Notes: generated from the sequence alone by a model not told the origin. Shown: positions 26,081 to 34,814, numbered from the stretch's first letter. The stretch: DNA of 64,000 bases from CAIOYC01 sp965277345 (GCA_965277345.1 CBDICI010000003.1:372001-436000), one strand, 5' to 3'. Numbers and translations: made by a program.

Positions 26081-27406
26081 CTATCCGGCCTTGCGCTGGA
26101 GGGCGCGGGCGCCGGCGCGCTCCAGCGCATGGGCGGCGGTCTCGCCAGGCTCCAGCTCCGCCGCGCCGAGGTCGAAATTGACGGTGAAGGGCGTGCGACC
26201 CTCGCCGGCGTCAAAGGCGGTGCAGGCGATCACCGCGGCGATGCGCTCGGCGGCCACGCGGGCGGCGTCCTGGCCGGCGGCGGGGAAGGCGAGGGCGAAC
26301 ACGTCCGGCGCCAGGCGGGCCACGGTGTCCTCCGCCCGCACCAGCCGCCCGATCATCGAGCCGATCTGGGGAATGGCGCGATCAAGCCAGCCCTCGCCGC
26401 GCATCAGCGCCGTCTCGGGGCTTTCGGCGATGCGCAACACCGCCACCGACAGCGGCCGGTGGCGGGCGTGCATGGCGGCGGACAGGCGGGCCAGGTGGGC
26501 GGCGAACAGGTCGCGGGTGAACAGGCCCGTCGCTGCGTCCATCAAGCCCGAGGCGCGCGCCTTCTCCAGCGCCTTGCGGATGGCCGATTCGCGGCGATAG
26601 GTGCGGGCCATGGCCACCACGCTCCGGGCGGTCTCCTCCTCCGGCGTCTCGCCGGTGGCGAGGTCGCTGACCCCGCGGTCGAACGCCTCGCCCGGTCCGA
26701 TATCGGCGTCGGAGTTCAGATAGAGCATGGTCGGGATGTGGTAGAGGCGGGTATTGCGCCGCATCCCCGCCGCGATGGACAGCGCCTCCGCCTGACCCTG
26801 GCCGGCCCACAGCACCACCGCATCGAACGGCCGCTCGTGCAGATAGTCGAAGGCGGTATAGGCGGTGAACGCCCCGGTCACCTCCGCCCCGCAGGCCTTC
26901 AGGGCATGGGACAGGGCGAGAAACTTGGGGGCGGGTTCGCCGACGGTCAGCACCTGCAGCGATCCGGTATCCGGCAAGGGCGGATCGAGCCGCTTGCCGC
27001 GCTCGGCCAGCGTCTTGGTGCGAAGCTCGAACTCCTCCTCCGTCACCGCCGCGCGCGCCAGGCTCTCCAGCCGCAGCGCGATCTGCGCCGGGTGTACGGG
27101 CGGGCGCATGATCAGGTCGAAGGGGCCACCCTCGCCCGAACCGTCGGGGTCGCCCAGCGCCAGGATCGGCAGGCGCCGCGGTGCATAGGCCGCCTTCATC
27201 CGCGCGGCGGCGGCGAACCCGCCTATCGGATCGTCGGCGAGGTCGACCACCACCGCCTCGATGCCGAGATCCTGCAGCGCCACCAGGGCCGCGCCGATGG
27301 CGCGCGCCGTCACCGTGCGCCAGCCGAGCTTGTCCAGCCCGTCGCAGAGGGGACCCGCCCAGCGATCCTCGCGGGCGAGCACCAGGGTCCGCGCCTTGGG
27401 TCTCAT
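26081..27406 (-). CDS. popA: PopA-like cyclic di-GMP effector (REC-REC-degenerate GGDEF)
   Basis: This 441-residue protein has two receiver-like domains (about 5-120 and 148-272) and a C-terminal GGDEF domain whose active site is degenerate: APDVF at 366-370 in place of GGDEF. The allosteric I-site is intact as RAED, R357 to D360, with the usual five-residue spacer. In Caulobacter, PopA binds c-di-GMP through its I-site, moves to the cell pole and helps deliver CtrA to ClpXP. Length, domain order and I-site position match. REC1 lacks a clear phospho-acceptor context. I start at MRPKARTL, and an in-frame extension upstream has no support. Confidence 0.83.
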   Translation of the reverse strand: MRPKARTLVLAREDRWAGPLCDGLDKLGWRTVTARAIGAALVALQDLGIEAVVVDLADDPIGGFAAAARMKAAYAPRRLPILALGDPDGSGEGGPFDLIMRPPVHPAQIALRLESLARAAVTEEEFELRTKTLAERGKRLDPPLPDTGSLQVLTVGEPAPKFLALSHALKACGAEVTGAFTAYTAFDYLHERPFDAVVLWAGQGQAEALSIAAGMRRNTRLYHIPTMLYLNSDADIGPGEAFDRGVSDLATGETPEEETARSVVAMARTYRRESAIRKALEKARASGLMDAATGLFTRDLFAAHLARLSAAMHARHRPLSVAVLRIAESPETALMRGEGWLDRAIPQIGSMIGRLVRAEDTVARLAPDVFALAFPAAGQDAARVAAERIAAVIACTAFDAGEGRTPFTVNFDLGAAELEPGETAAHALERAGARALQRKAG

Positions 27407-27595
27407 CAACCGGCTCTCCGGACGTTCCGCACCCTTTACCCTATCCAGCCTTCGAGCCGCCACGACCCGGCGCCCCAACGGCGCCCTTGAGACGGCCCCG
27501 TCTCCCCGCTATGCGCCGGAAGGTGCGCGGCAGGAAAGCGGAATCGATCTCGCCGACGATAGGCCGCTGCGACGCGGGTGCAAGGAAGCTTCGTC

Positions 27596-28363
27596 ATGAC
27601 CGGTAAACCCCTGGACGGCCGGGTCGCCATCGTCACGGGCGCGACCTCGGGCCTCGGCCGGCGCTTCGCCCACGTGCTCAGCGAGCAGGGCGCGGCGGTG
27701 GCGCTGATGGGCCGCCGGACCGACCGGCTGGAGGCCGAGGCGGCGGCGATCCGGGACAGGGGCGGTCGCGCGAAGGCCATCGCGCTCGATGTGACCGACG
27801 CCGCCGCCATTGGCCCGGCGTTCGATCGAGCCGAGACCGCGCTCGGCCCGCTCGATATCCTGGTCAACAATGCCGGTGTGGGCGGGGAGGGCGCGGCCCT
27901 GGACATCTCCATCGAAAGCTTCGACCAGACCTTCGACGTCAATGTCCGCGGCGTCTTCTTCGCGGCGCGCGAGGCGGCGCGGCGGATGATCGACAACGGG
28001 GCGGGCGAGCGCGGCCATGCCCGGATCGTCAACCTTGCCTCCATCGCCGCTACCGCTGTCCTGCCGGGGCTTGCGGCCTATTGCGCCTCCAAGGCCGCAG
28101 TGGCGGCGATGACCCGGGTGATGGCTCGCGAATGGGCGCGCAAGCACATCGCCGTCAACGCCCTATGCCCCGGCTATATCGAGACCGAGATCAACGCGCA
28201 CTGGTTCACCGTCGAGGGTGGCGAGAAGCAGATCCGGGGCTTTCCCCGCCGCCGTCTGATGGACGAGAATGCGCTGGACGAAGCCTTGCTGCTGCTCTGC
28301 GGCGCCTCGGCGCGCTACATCACGGGCGCATCGATCACCATCGACGACGGCCAGTCCCTATAA
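27596..28363 (+). CDS. Short-chain dehydrogenase/reductase
   Basis: This 255-residue classical SDR has TGATSGLG near residues 14-21 as the cofactor glycine motif, NNAGVGGEG near 90, catalytic Ser in NLASIAATA, and YCASK near 162-166 with the Tyr/Lys pair. It is cytosolic. An AAGGAAG box at 27582-27588 sets the start at 27596. The CaiB/BaiF gene follows after 24 bases, which suggests joint work on an acyl-CoA or hydroxyacyl substrate, though the substrate cannot be read from sequence. Confidence 0.9.
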   Translation: MTGKPLDGRVAIVTGATSGLGRRFAHVLSEQGAAVALMGRRTDRLEAEAAAIRDRGGRAKAIALDVTDAAAIGPAFDRAETALGPLDILVNNAGVGGEGAALDISIESFDQTFDVNVRGVFFAAREAARRMIDNGAGERGHARIVNLASIAATAVLPGLAAYCASKAAVAAMTRVMAREWARKHIAVNALCPGYIETEINAHWFTVEGGEKQIRGFPRRRLMDENALDEALLLLCGASARYITGASITIDDGQSL

Positions 28364-28387
28364 CCCCGTCGCACCAGGAGGAACGCC

Positions 28388-29536
28388 ATGGCCCAGGGAC
28401 CGCTGGACGGAGTGAAGGTGGTGGAGTTCGCGGGCATCGGCCCCGGCCCCTTCTGCGGCATGTTGCTGTCCGACCTCGGCGCCGATGTGGTGCGGATCGA
28501 CCGCAAGACCGGGCCGGTGGGCGGGTCGCGCCCGACCGTGGACCGCTTTTCCGTCACCGCCCGTGGCCGGCGCTCGGTGGCGCTCGACCTCAAACACCCC
28601 GAGGCGGTGGAGACCTGCCTGAAGCTGACCGACCAGGCCGACCTGGTCTTCGAGGGCTTCCGTCCCGGGGTGATGGAGCGCCTCGGCCTTGGGCCTGACG
28701 TGGTGCTCAAGCGCAATCCCAAAATCGTCTATGGCCGCATGACCGGGTGGGGCCAGTCCGGTCCCTTGGCCCAGGCCGCCGGGCACGACATTAACTACAT
28801 CGCCCTGACCGGCGCGCTCCACGCCATCGGCACGACGGACAAGCCGGTCCCGCCGCTGAACCTGGTGGGCGATTTCGGCGGCGGCGCGCTTTATCTCGCC
28901 TTTGGGATGCTGGCGGCCCTAACCCATGCGCGCGCGACCGGGGAGGGGCAGGTGGTGGATGCGGCCATGACCGACGGCGCCGCCTCGCTGATGGCCATGT
29001 TCTACGGCTTCCAGGCGCTGGGCATGTGGCAGGGGGGGCGGCGCAACAACATGCTGGATGGCGGCGCCCACTTCTACGACACCTACCGATGCGCCGATGG
29101 GGAGTGGGTGGCGATCGGCGCCATCGAACCGCAGTTCTACGCGCTCCTGCTGCAGAAGACCGGCATCGAGGCTCCCGAATTCCAGCGCCAGATGAGCCGC
29201 GACGACTGGCCGGCCCTGCGGGAGAAGCTGGCGGCGGTGATGGCCCTGAAATCCCGGGCCGAGTGGTGCGCCCTCATGGAGGGGACCGACATCTGTTTCG
29301 CTCCCGTCCTCAGCCTTGAAGAGGCGCCCCGGCACCCCCACAACCTGGCGCGTCAGACCTTTGTGGAGGTGGAGGGGGTGATGCAGCCGGCGCCAGCGCC
29401 CCGGTTCTCCGCCACGCCGGGCGCGGTGCAGGCCCCGCCGCCGGCCGTGGGCGCTCACACCGAAGGGGCGCTCAGGGACTGGGGCTTTTCGGCGGAGGCC
29501 ATCGCGTCGCTGAAAGCGTCGGGCGCCGCCGCCTAG
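28388..29536 (+). CDS. CaiB/BaiF family CoA-transferase (alpha-methylacyl-CoA racemase-like)
   Basis: This 382-residue class III CoA-transferase family protein has the start typical of alpha-methylacyl-CoA racemases (GPLDGVKVVEFAGIGPGPFCGMLLSDLGADVVRID cut by domain folding) and GHDINYIALTGALHAIG near 137-153. The racemase branch epimerises 2-methylacyl-CoAs and includes the catalytic His in GHDINY. This reading is favoured over CoA transfer. The gene follows an SDR closely. The stop codon TAG is also the first three bases of a long palindrome. Confidence 0.85.
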   Translation: MAQGPLDGVKVVEFAGIGPGPFCGMLLSDLGADVVRIDRKTGPVGGSRPTVDRFSVTARGRRSVALDLKHPEAVETCLKLTDQADLVFEGFRPGVMERLGLGPDVVLKRNPKIVYGRMTGWGQSGPLAQAAGHDINYIALTGALHAIGTTDKPVPPLNLVGDFGGGALYLAFGMLAALTHARATGEGQVVDAAMTDGAASLMAMFYGFQALGMWQGGRRNNMLDGGAHFYDTYRCADGEWVAIGAIEPQFYALLLQKTGIEAPEFQRQMSRDDWPALREKLAAVMALKSRAEWCALMEGTDICFAPVLSLEEAPRHPHNLARQTFVEVEGVMQPAPAPRFSATPGAVQAPPPAVGAHTEGALRDWGFSAEAIASLKASGAAA

Positions 29537-29583
29537 AGCATGATCGTTTCGGATGGAATCATCCGAACGTGAATCATGCTCTA
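29534..29583. repeat. 50-bp palindrome at the 3' end of the CaiB/BaiF gene
   Basis: TAGAGCATGAT (29534-29544) pairs perfectly with ATCATGCTCTA (29573-29583), and inside them CGTTTCGGATG pairs with CATCCGAACG around a GAAT loop with one bulged base. The stop codon of the upstream gene is built into the left arm. This AGAGCATGATC type of element recurs between genes in many alphaproteobacterial genomes and probably works as a bidirectional terminator. Confidence 0.75.
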
Positions 29584-29595
29584 AACTCAAAGTGT

Positions 29596-29635
29596 AGACC
29601 CTGATTCACGGTTCAAGATGAACCGATCAGGGTCT
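29596..29635. repeat. Second palindrome, between convergent genes
   Basis: AGACCCTGAT (29596-29605) pairs with ATCAGGGTCT (29626-29635), with GGTTC/GAACC stacked inside around AAGAT. The stop codon of the TusA-like gene on the minus strand overlaps its right arm (29634-29636). It mirrors the palindrome at 29534-29583, so each of the two convergent genes ends inside its own hairpin. Confidence 0.7.
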
Positions 29636-29870
29636 AGCCGACCTTACGGATGTGGAAGCTCAGGGTCGACCCCGCCAGGTCCATCGATTGGACGCTATGG
29701 CCCGCTTCGCGCACGAAATGGGGGACATCGATCCGGGCCATCGGATCGTCGGCGAGGAGCTCGACCACCTCACCCGCCGGCAACGCCGCCAGCGCCTTGC
29801 GCAAGCGCAGCGTGGGGACCGGGCAGCGATGTCCACGAGTGTCGATGACAGTCATGGCCGCATCGAACAT
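29634..29870 (-). CDS. TusA/SirA-family sulfurtransferase-like protein
   Basis: This 78-residue protein of the TusA fold (two-layer alpha/beta) has the family signature RGHRCPVPTLRLRKAL near residues 12-27, with the sulfur-carrying Cys16 in CPxP. TusA proteins relay persulfide sulfur for thio-modification of tRNA, molybdenum cofactor or sulfur oxidation. No partner genes are nearby, so the acceptor is unknown. The start at 29870 is preceded by a GAGATAGG-like site, and an alternative ATG lies five codons further in. Confidence 0.85.
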   Translation of the reverse strand: MFDAAMTVIDTRGHRCPVPTLRLRKALAALPAGEVVELLADDPMARIDVPHFVREAGHSVQSMDLAGSTLSFHIRKVG

Positions 29871-29891
29871 GCACGCGCCTATCTCTTCAAC

Positions 29892-29922
29892 GGAAAACGG
29901 CCGACCCGGATGGATCGGCCGT
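29892..29922 (-). terminator. Rho-independent terminator
   Basis: On the minus strand ACGGCCGA and TCGGCCGT (plus-strand 29915-29922 and 29897-29904) form an eight-pair stem with a ten-base loop, followed by TTTTCC. It lies just after the stop of the Ala/Pro/Thr-rich protein gene and before the TusA-like gene, separating the two. Confidence 0.75.
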
Positions 29923-29944
29923 CTTAGTCAGTTCACCGGGCCTG

Positions 29945-30595
29945 CTAGGCCTGGGGCGTCGTGGTGGCCGGAGCCGGCGGCGGCGCCGCGTTGGTGTCCG
30001 GCGTGACCGGTTGAGCCGCGGGGGGCGGCGTCGTCGCCGGAGCCGGCGCGCTCTGGACCGGAGCCGGAGTCACCGTCTGCGGCTCAGCCGTCACGGCGCT
30101 CGGAGCCGGCGCTTTGGCGCCGTCATAGGCGGAGGGCGCAGGACCGTTATCGACAGCCGCACTACGGGCGGAGGGCGTCGTCCTGGCGACCGTATGGGTC
30201 TTGACGGTATGGCTCGCCGTGGCGCGGACCGGTGGAGCCGATCGGGCCACTGAATGTGCCGCGGCAGGCTTGGACGCGGGGATCGTCTTGGCGACAGCCT
30301 TTTTCACCACCGGCGCCGGGGTAGAGGCGGCAGGAACGGTGGCCGTCTGGGTCGTGGTCGTGCGCGCGGTGGTCTGCACCGGCGCGACCGGCTTGTGACT
30401 GCCGCTGGACGCCAGCAGCGCACCCCCGAGGACCACGACGATGGCGGCCGGCGCGATGATCATCCAGGGTGGAGTCTTGGATTTCTTGTTGATGCGGCTG
30501 TAGAGCGCGGAGCTTTGCGCAAACATATCCGAACGCGGCTCCACTGATTCCGTGTTGACCGCAGGTGAACTCATGTCGAAGGTCTTAGCGACCAT
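29945..30595 (-). CDS. Single-pass membrane protein with Ala/Pro/Thr-rich tail
   Basis: This 216-residue protein has an N-terminal cytoplasmic part of about 40 residues (with DMFAQSSALYSRINKKSKTPPW) and one membrane helix near 45-63 (IIAPAAIVVVLGGALLA). The rest is a low-complexity tail rich in Ala, Pro, Thr and Val, likely periplasmic and disordered. The start at 30595 has GGGAGG eight bases before it. There is no known domain. Such tails can span the periplasm or be proteolytically tuned, but the role is unknown. A terminator follows, and 263 bases without a gene precede it, up to fbp. Confidence 0.6.
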   Translation of the reverse strand: MVAKTFDMSSPAVNTESVEPRSDMFAQSSALYSRINKKSKTPPWMIIAPAAIVVVLGGALLASSGSHKPVAPVQTTARTTTTQTATVPAASTPAPVVKKAVAKTIPASKPAAAHSVARSAPPVRATASHTVKTHTVARTTPSARSAAVDNGPAPSAYDGAKAPAPSAVTAEPQTVTPAPVQSAPAPATTPPPAAQPVTPDTNAAPPPAPATTTPQA

Positions 30596-30858
30596 GGTAT
30601 TGCCTCCCAATCTGAGAAGTTACCAATAGGAAACGATACCGGAAGCGACCGGTTCCATTGACGATTTCAAGGTCAGATTAGGGCGAAACCGCCCCATTTC
30701 CATCGCGCGGGATGGTCTGCTGAACACCGATGACACTGTTGCGCGGGACTGGGTCGAAATGAAGATTGCCGCCGGCCGTGCCGCCCTAAATTCGGTCACT
30801 CCTGGAACGAGTACGGGCATGACGAAAGAAGGGGGCAGTGCCGGTGAATCTTAGGTCG

Positions 30859-31866
30859 TCAACACCCCTGACCGCGATGGGCGGCGGCGATGCGCTCAAC
30901 CTCCTCGGCCGAACCGAGCACCACCGGTACGCGCTGGTGCAGCGTGGTGGGCTGGATGTCGAGGATGGGCCCGCACGCATCGGTGATCGCCCCGCCCGCC
31001 CGTTCGACGATCAGACCGAGCGGGTTGGCTTCGTACATCAGGCGCAGCTTGCCCGCCCGCTCCGGTTCCCGCCGGTCCCAGGGATAGAGGAAGACGCCGC
31101 CGCGGCTCAGGATGCGGTGCACATCCGCCACCATCGAGGCGATCCAGCGCATGTTGAAGTCCTTGCCGCGCGGCCCCTCGCGCCCGGCCAGGCACTCGTC
31201 GATATAGGTCTGTACGGGCGCAGCCCAGTGACGGCGGTTGGACATGTTGATGGCGAACTCGCCGGTCGCGCGCGGGATGGCCATGGCCTCGCTGGTCTGC
31301 ACCCATCGCCGGGTCGAGGGGTCGAGGGTGAAGGCCGCGACGCCGCGCGCGAGCGTCAGCACCAGCATGGTCTGCGGGCCGTAGACCACATAGCCCGCGG
31401 CGCGCTGGTCGCGGCCGGGCTGGAGGAAATCCGCGTTGGTCACCTCACCTTCCGGGGCGCGGAGGACCGAGAAGATCGTGCCGATGGAGACGTTCACGTC
31501 GATATTGCTCGACCCATCCAGCGGATCGAACAGCAGCAGCAGGCGCCCACGGCGTTCCCCCTCGGGAAAGGCCAGGCTGTCCTCCTCCTCTTCCGAGGCG
31601 ATGGCCGCCGCGGCGCCGGAGCCGTCGGCCGCCCGGATCAGGATCTCGTTGGCGATGAGGTCGAGCTTCTTCTGCTCCTCCCCCTGCACGTTGCCCGAGC
31701 CCGCCGATCCCAGCACGCCGCCGAGCGCGCCCTGCGCCACCCTGGCGCCGATCTCGACACAGGCCCCGGCCACGGCGAGCAGCAGCGTCACAAGGTCCGC
31801 GTCATCGGTCTCACGCTCCAGATAGGTCTGGAGGGTCGAGGCGACCGTGGGGGACGACATGGACAT
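30859..31866 (-). CDS. fbp: Fructose-1,6-bisphosphatase class 1
   Basis: This gluconeogenic phosphatase has 335 residues. The metal-binding motifs are visible as ASEEEEDS near residues 80-87 and FDPLDGSSNIDVNVSIGTIFS near 105-125. The C-terminal substrate-binding Lys/Arg region follows RGGVFLYPWDRREP. It is normal length for proteobacterial FBPase. It is the last clear core gene before the accessory island. About 110 bases separate its start from the island's first gene. Confidence 0.95.
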   Translation of the reverse strand: MSMSSPTVASTLQTYLERETDDADLVTLLLAVAGACVEIGARVAQGALGGVLGSAGSGNVQGEEQKKLDLIANEILIRAADGSGAAAAIASEEEEDSLAFPEGERRGRLLLLFDPLDGSSNIDVNVSIGTIFSVLRAPEGEVTNADFLQPGRDQRAAGYVVYGPQTMLVLTLARGVAAFTLDPSTRRWVQTSEAMAIPRATGEFAINMSNRRHWAAPVQTYIDECLAGREGPRGKDFNMRWIASMVADVHRILSRGGVFLYPWDRREPERAGKLRLMYEANPLGLIVERAGGAITDACGPILDIQPTTLHQRVPVVLGSAEEVERIAAAHRGQGC

Positions 31867-31975
31867 GGACTGAACCGGCGCTCGCGAAACAGACCGCCAC
31901 CTCTAGGGGAGGTCGCCGCCCTTTCCAAGCAGTGGTCGCGGGCGCCAGTGTCTCAGTTTGAATCAGGGTGGCGCC

Positions 31976-34222
31976 TCAGCCGAATCGCTGTTTTACGTAG
32001 TCCGTTACTGATGCGCCCGACAATTCTGTGGTCGCGTTGCCGCCACGCACGAAAAACCGCTGCAAGTTCCCATCTTTGAGAAAGGCCGCTCTCGGCCCCT
32101 TCTCGCAGCGAATCGCTAGAACCCGCGCGCCGTTCTCGTCCTGAAAATGGGGGTGGATGTAGGGCAGGAAGACCTCGCCGATCCGATCCTTGACCAAATT
32201 AACGAGGTGCAGGCCAAGCTTGTCCTCGCTCTGAAATCCATCGGCACCCAGGCCCAGAACTTCCCCATCATCTGCAACCCCGATCAACAGCGTGCCGCCC
32301 TTCGCGTTCAGGAATCCCGCTACCGTTTTCAGTGCCGACACCTGAATTTTGTCATCGACTTGCCCGGTGTGCAGGTTCATCCGCAGCGTAGATTTGAATT
32401 CCACCGCGCCCGTTTCGCCGCCCGCGATCAGATCGGCGATAGCGATCGGAGCAACCACAGCGGCAGGCGGGGAGCCGACAGTCAGCAGTTTCCATGCCCG
32501 ACGGATTACATCGGCCATGCGAACCCGGCGCTGCAACAGAAATTCGTGATAGGGCAGTTCCCACCACAACGGTGGCAGCGCGTGCCAGCCGTATAGCCGG
32601 TCGCGCTCGTCGGCACTCATGGCGTGATCGAGCGGCGGCACATAGTCGGCTGGCGGTTTCTTTCCGATCTTGATGTTCGCGGGCCATTCTACGGCAGCGA
32701 AGTTGGCGATCTGATTGATCTGTTTAACGTCGTCGATTCCCGTCTCTTCCAGATAGCCGCGCGGAAAAAGGTGATGCTGTTCAAGAGCCGCCTTGGTGCC
32801 CTTTACAGCCGGATCGACCATCGCCGAGATCTTGAGCGGGCTATAGAGCGCGTTGGCGTCCAGCTTGATGAGCGCGGCCTGATAGGCGAACAGCGACGGA
32901 CTGCGCGACGCCGATGTGGCGAGCTGGCTTGGCAGTGTGATTGTCCAATAATCCCCGGTCAGGGTGGTGGCGCAGAGTTCGCGCAGCCGCGCCAGGAACG
33001 CCTTGCCATCGGACAAGTCGCTGGTCAGCGACAGGTCGCTCTCGAACCGTGTTTCGGGGGAGTTGGTGTAACGGCCGGTCAGCGTCGCCATGAAGAAGAA
33101 CTCGGCGATGGTCTGCCGCATCGTCACGCGATCGACGCCGTAGTCCCGCAAGCCGATCAGATACAGGACGTAGCTGAAAATGATCGTCGTCCCCGAACTC
33201 ATCATCTTCTCGCTGCGATAGCCCGCGAGCTTGAGCGAATCCATGAAATGGTGCCAGTTTGCAAGATTAAGCGCCGCCTTCTGGCCATCCCGCATCAGCG
33301 CAAACTGGGCATCGCGGCGTTCGGGGTCGTCCAGGCCCGTCTTGGCGTCGCGGCCCCGCAGCGCCCCGTAGACATTCTCCAGCCTTGCGCGCTTAAGCGA
33401 CAGACCCACCGTGGCGCGCAGAAGTTGATCGGGCGACGGTTTGATGAAATGATTGAACGGCGATGCCTGCCCGTCCGAGGGCCGCATCGCGGCCAGCGCG
33501 AAAGCTTCCAGTTCGGCGCGCCCTTCGTCCCAGAACACCGACATCAGCGTCATGATGAAATCGGCCTGTTTGAGCGCCTTGCCCTTGCCGTTGATACGCA
33601 CGAACACTTCGGCGATCGTTTCCTCGTCAACGGTGGAGGAGAGCGTTAGCGCGACGAAGCTGTAGTGCAGCAAGTTGCGAAGGTGATCGATCGCCTCTTC
33701 GATCCGTTCGGCGTCGTCGTCGGATATCGCCCGTACATGACGAAGCTGCTTTAGGAACTCCTTGCGATAGGCGCTCGGCTTGAAATCGGGCTGCCACAGG
33801 ATCGAGATGTCCGCGATGAACCCCTTATCCTTGCCGATCGCGGCGTCGGCGACCTCGAAGCGACCGGACAGAGGGTTGAACGCGATCTGGATGCGTTCCT
33901 TTTTGAAATTGGCGCGGAGCACCTCGACGCCCTTTACCACCGCATAGAGCGAAGTCAGCCGCTGCTGGCCATCGACGATCGCAAGTTTCGGCGCGGCTTG
34001 GGCATTCTTGGCGCCGACTCCCTTCAATCCTGCGCTGACACCTGTTTCCCAAAACAACAGGGAGCCTGCCGGATAGCCACGATAGAGCGAATCGAACAGA
34101 TCACGGACGTTGACGTTCGGCCAGACGAAGGGGCGCTGAAGTTCAGGCAGGCCAATCTTGCCGAGATCGATATCCTCGATCAGCGCCATCAGCGGATAAT
34201 TGCTTGTGGTGAATAAAGCCAA
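31976..34222 (-). CDS. GmrSD-like DUF262/HNH nuclease fused to a Schlafen AlbA_2 domain
   Basis: This 748-residue protein has three parts. The N-terminal DUF262 domain carries LPELQRPFVWPNVNVRDLF (25-43) and DGQQRLTSLYA (84-94), the nucleotide-handling motif of GmrS/DndB-like proteins. Next is a DUF1524-type HNH region (HHLFPRGYL at 483-491, INQIANF and PANIKIGKKPP to 524). The C-terminus is an AlbA_2/Schlafen-type domain (about 603-735, EFKST near 608 and NAKGGTLLIGVADDGEVLGL at 639-658). GmrSD enzymes cut modified phage DNA. The AlbA_2 addition suggests nucleic acid binding or RNA cleavage. The start codon is TTG with GGGGAA just upstream. It reads as a solo defence gene. Confidence 0.85.
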   Translation of the reverse strand: MALFTTSNYPLMALIEDIDLGKIGLPELQRPFVWPNVNVRDLFDSLYRGYPAGSLLFWETGVSAGLKGVGAKNAQAAPKLAIVDGQQRLTSLYAVVKGVEVLRANFKKERIQIAFNPLSGRFEVADAAIGKDKGFIADISILWQPDFKPSAYRKEFLKQLRHVRAISDDDAERIEEAIDHLRNLLHYSFVALTLSSTVDEETIAEVFVRINGKGKALKQADFIMTLMSVFWDEGRAELEAFALAAMRPSDGQASPFNHFIKPSPDQLLRATVGLSLKRARLENVYGALRGRDAKTGLDDPERRDAQFALMRDGQKAALNLANWHHFMDSLKLAGYRSEKMMSSGTTIIFSYVLYLIGLRDYGVDRVTMRQTIAEFFFMATLTGRYTNSPETRFESDLSLTSDLSDGKAFLARLRELCATTLTGDYWTITLPSQLATSASRSPSLFAYQAALIKLDANALYSPLKISAMVDPAVKGTKAALEQHHLFPRGYLEETGIDDVKQINQIANFAAVEWPANIKIGKKPPADYVPPLDHAMSADERDRLYGWHALPPLWWELPYHEFLLQRRVRMADVIRRAWKLLTVGSPPAAVVAPIAIADLIAGGETGAVEFKSTLRMNLHTGQVDDKIQVSALKTVAGFLNAKGGTLLIGVADDGEVLGLGADGFQSEDKLGLHLVNLVKDRIGEVFLPYIHPHFQDENGARVLAIRCEKGPRAAFLKDGNLQRFFVRGGNATTELSGASVTDYVKQRFG

Positions 34223-34346
34223 AGTATTCCCCGTTTATTCGACTGGCTGTGTGTCAATGATCCGTTCACCAAGCCGGAGACAAGCGCAAACGAAGCCTTA
34301 TAGCCAACGTTTGGCGGGCCACGACCGATGAAGATGAGCACTACAT

Positions 34347-34814
34347 CTACGCGGTAGCACTATGAATGCCCGTTTCTTGCCTCGGGGCAAGCACTTCAAG
34401 CGTGTCGTGGTCGGAATGAAGCCAATCGCAAACGGTCGTGGCGACATCCGCCACAGATTTACCGCGAAGACAGCACTCCCAGACAACGGCGACACGCCAT
34501 CCGGCGGCCCTCAGGGCTGCAATGTTCCGTGCATCACGTTCGACGTTGTCGTCAAACTTAGTCTGCCAGAATGTCGGGTTGGTGGCAGGTGTGGTGGTCA
34601 GGCGGCAATCCGTATGGCGATGCCAGAAGCAGCCATGCACGAATACAACGGCACGAAACTTGGGAAAAACGAGATCGGGTCGGCCCGGCAATTTTCGGGC
34701 ATGCAGACGATAGCGCAGCCCGGTAGCGTGAAGCGCGGAGCGTAACCGGACCTCCGGCTTGGTATTCTTGCCCCCGATGCCCGCCATCATCCGGGAGCGG
34801 GTTGCCTTGTCCAC
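34347..34814 (-). CDS. vsr: Very short patch repair endonuclease
   Basis: Vsr nicks beside T:G mismatches left by deaminated 5-methylcytosine, so it typically accompanies C5-methyltransferases. The 155-residue product begins VDKATRSRMMAGIGGKNTKPE, and the PD-(D/E)XK-like core GRPDLVFPKFRAVVFVHGCFWHRH (residues 44-67, split here by a turn) includes the catalytic Asp and the zinc-site Cys and His. The best start is the GTG at 34814. A CTG at 34826 has a better-placed AGGA, so the exact start is open. It is divergent from the methyltransferase gene across 78 bases, and probably controlled with it. Confidence 0.9.
   Translation of the reverse strand: MDKATRSRMMAGIGGKNTKPEVRLRSALHATGLRYRLHARKLPGRPDLVFPKFRAVVFVHGCFWHRHTDCRLTTTPATNPTFWQTKFDDNVERDARNIAALRAAGWRVAVVWECCLRGKSVADVATTVCDWLHSDHDTLEVLAPRQETGIHSATA

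Noticed and set aside
30620..30820. Possible 66-residue gene upstream of the Ala/Pro/Thr-rich protein
   Set aside because: It has no ribosome site, no recognisable feature and atypical composition. The 263-base gap there more likely holds promoter sequence.
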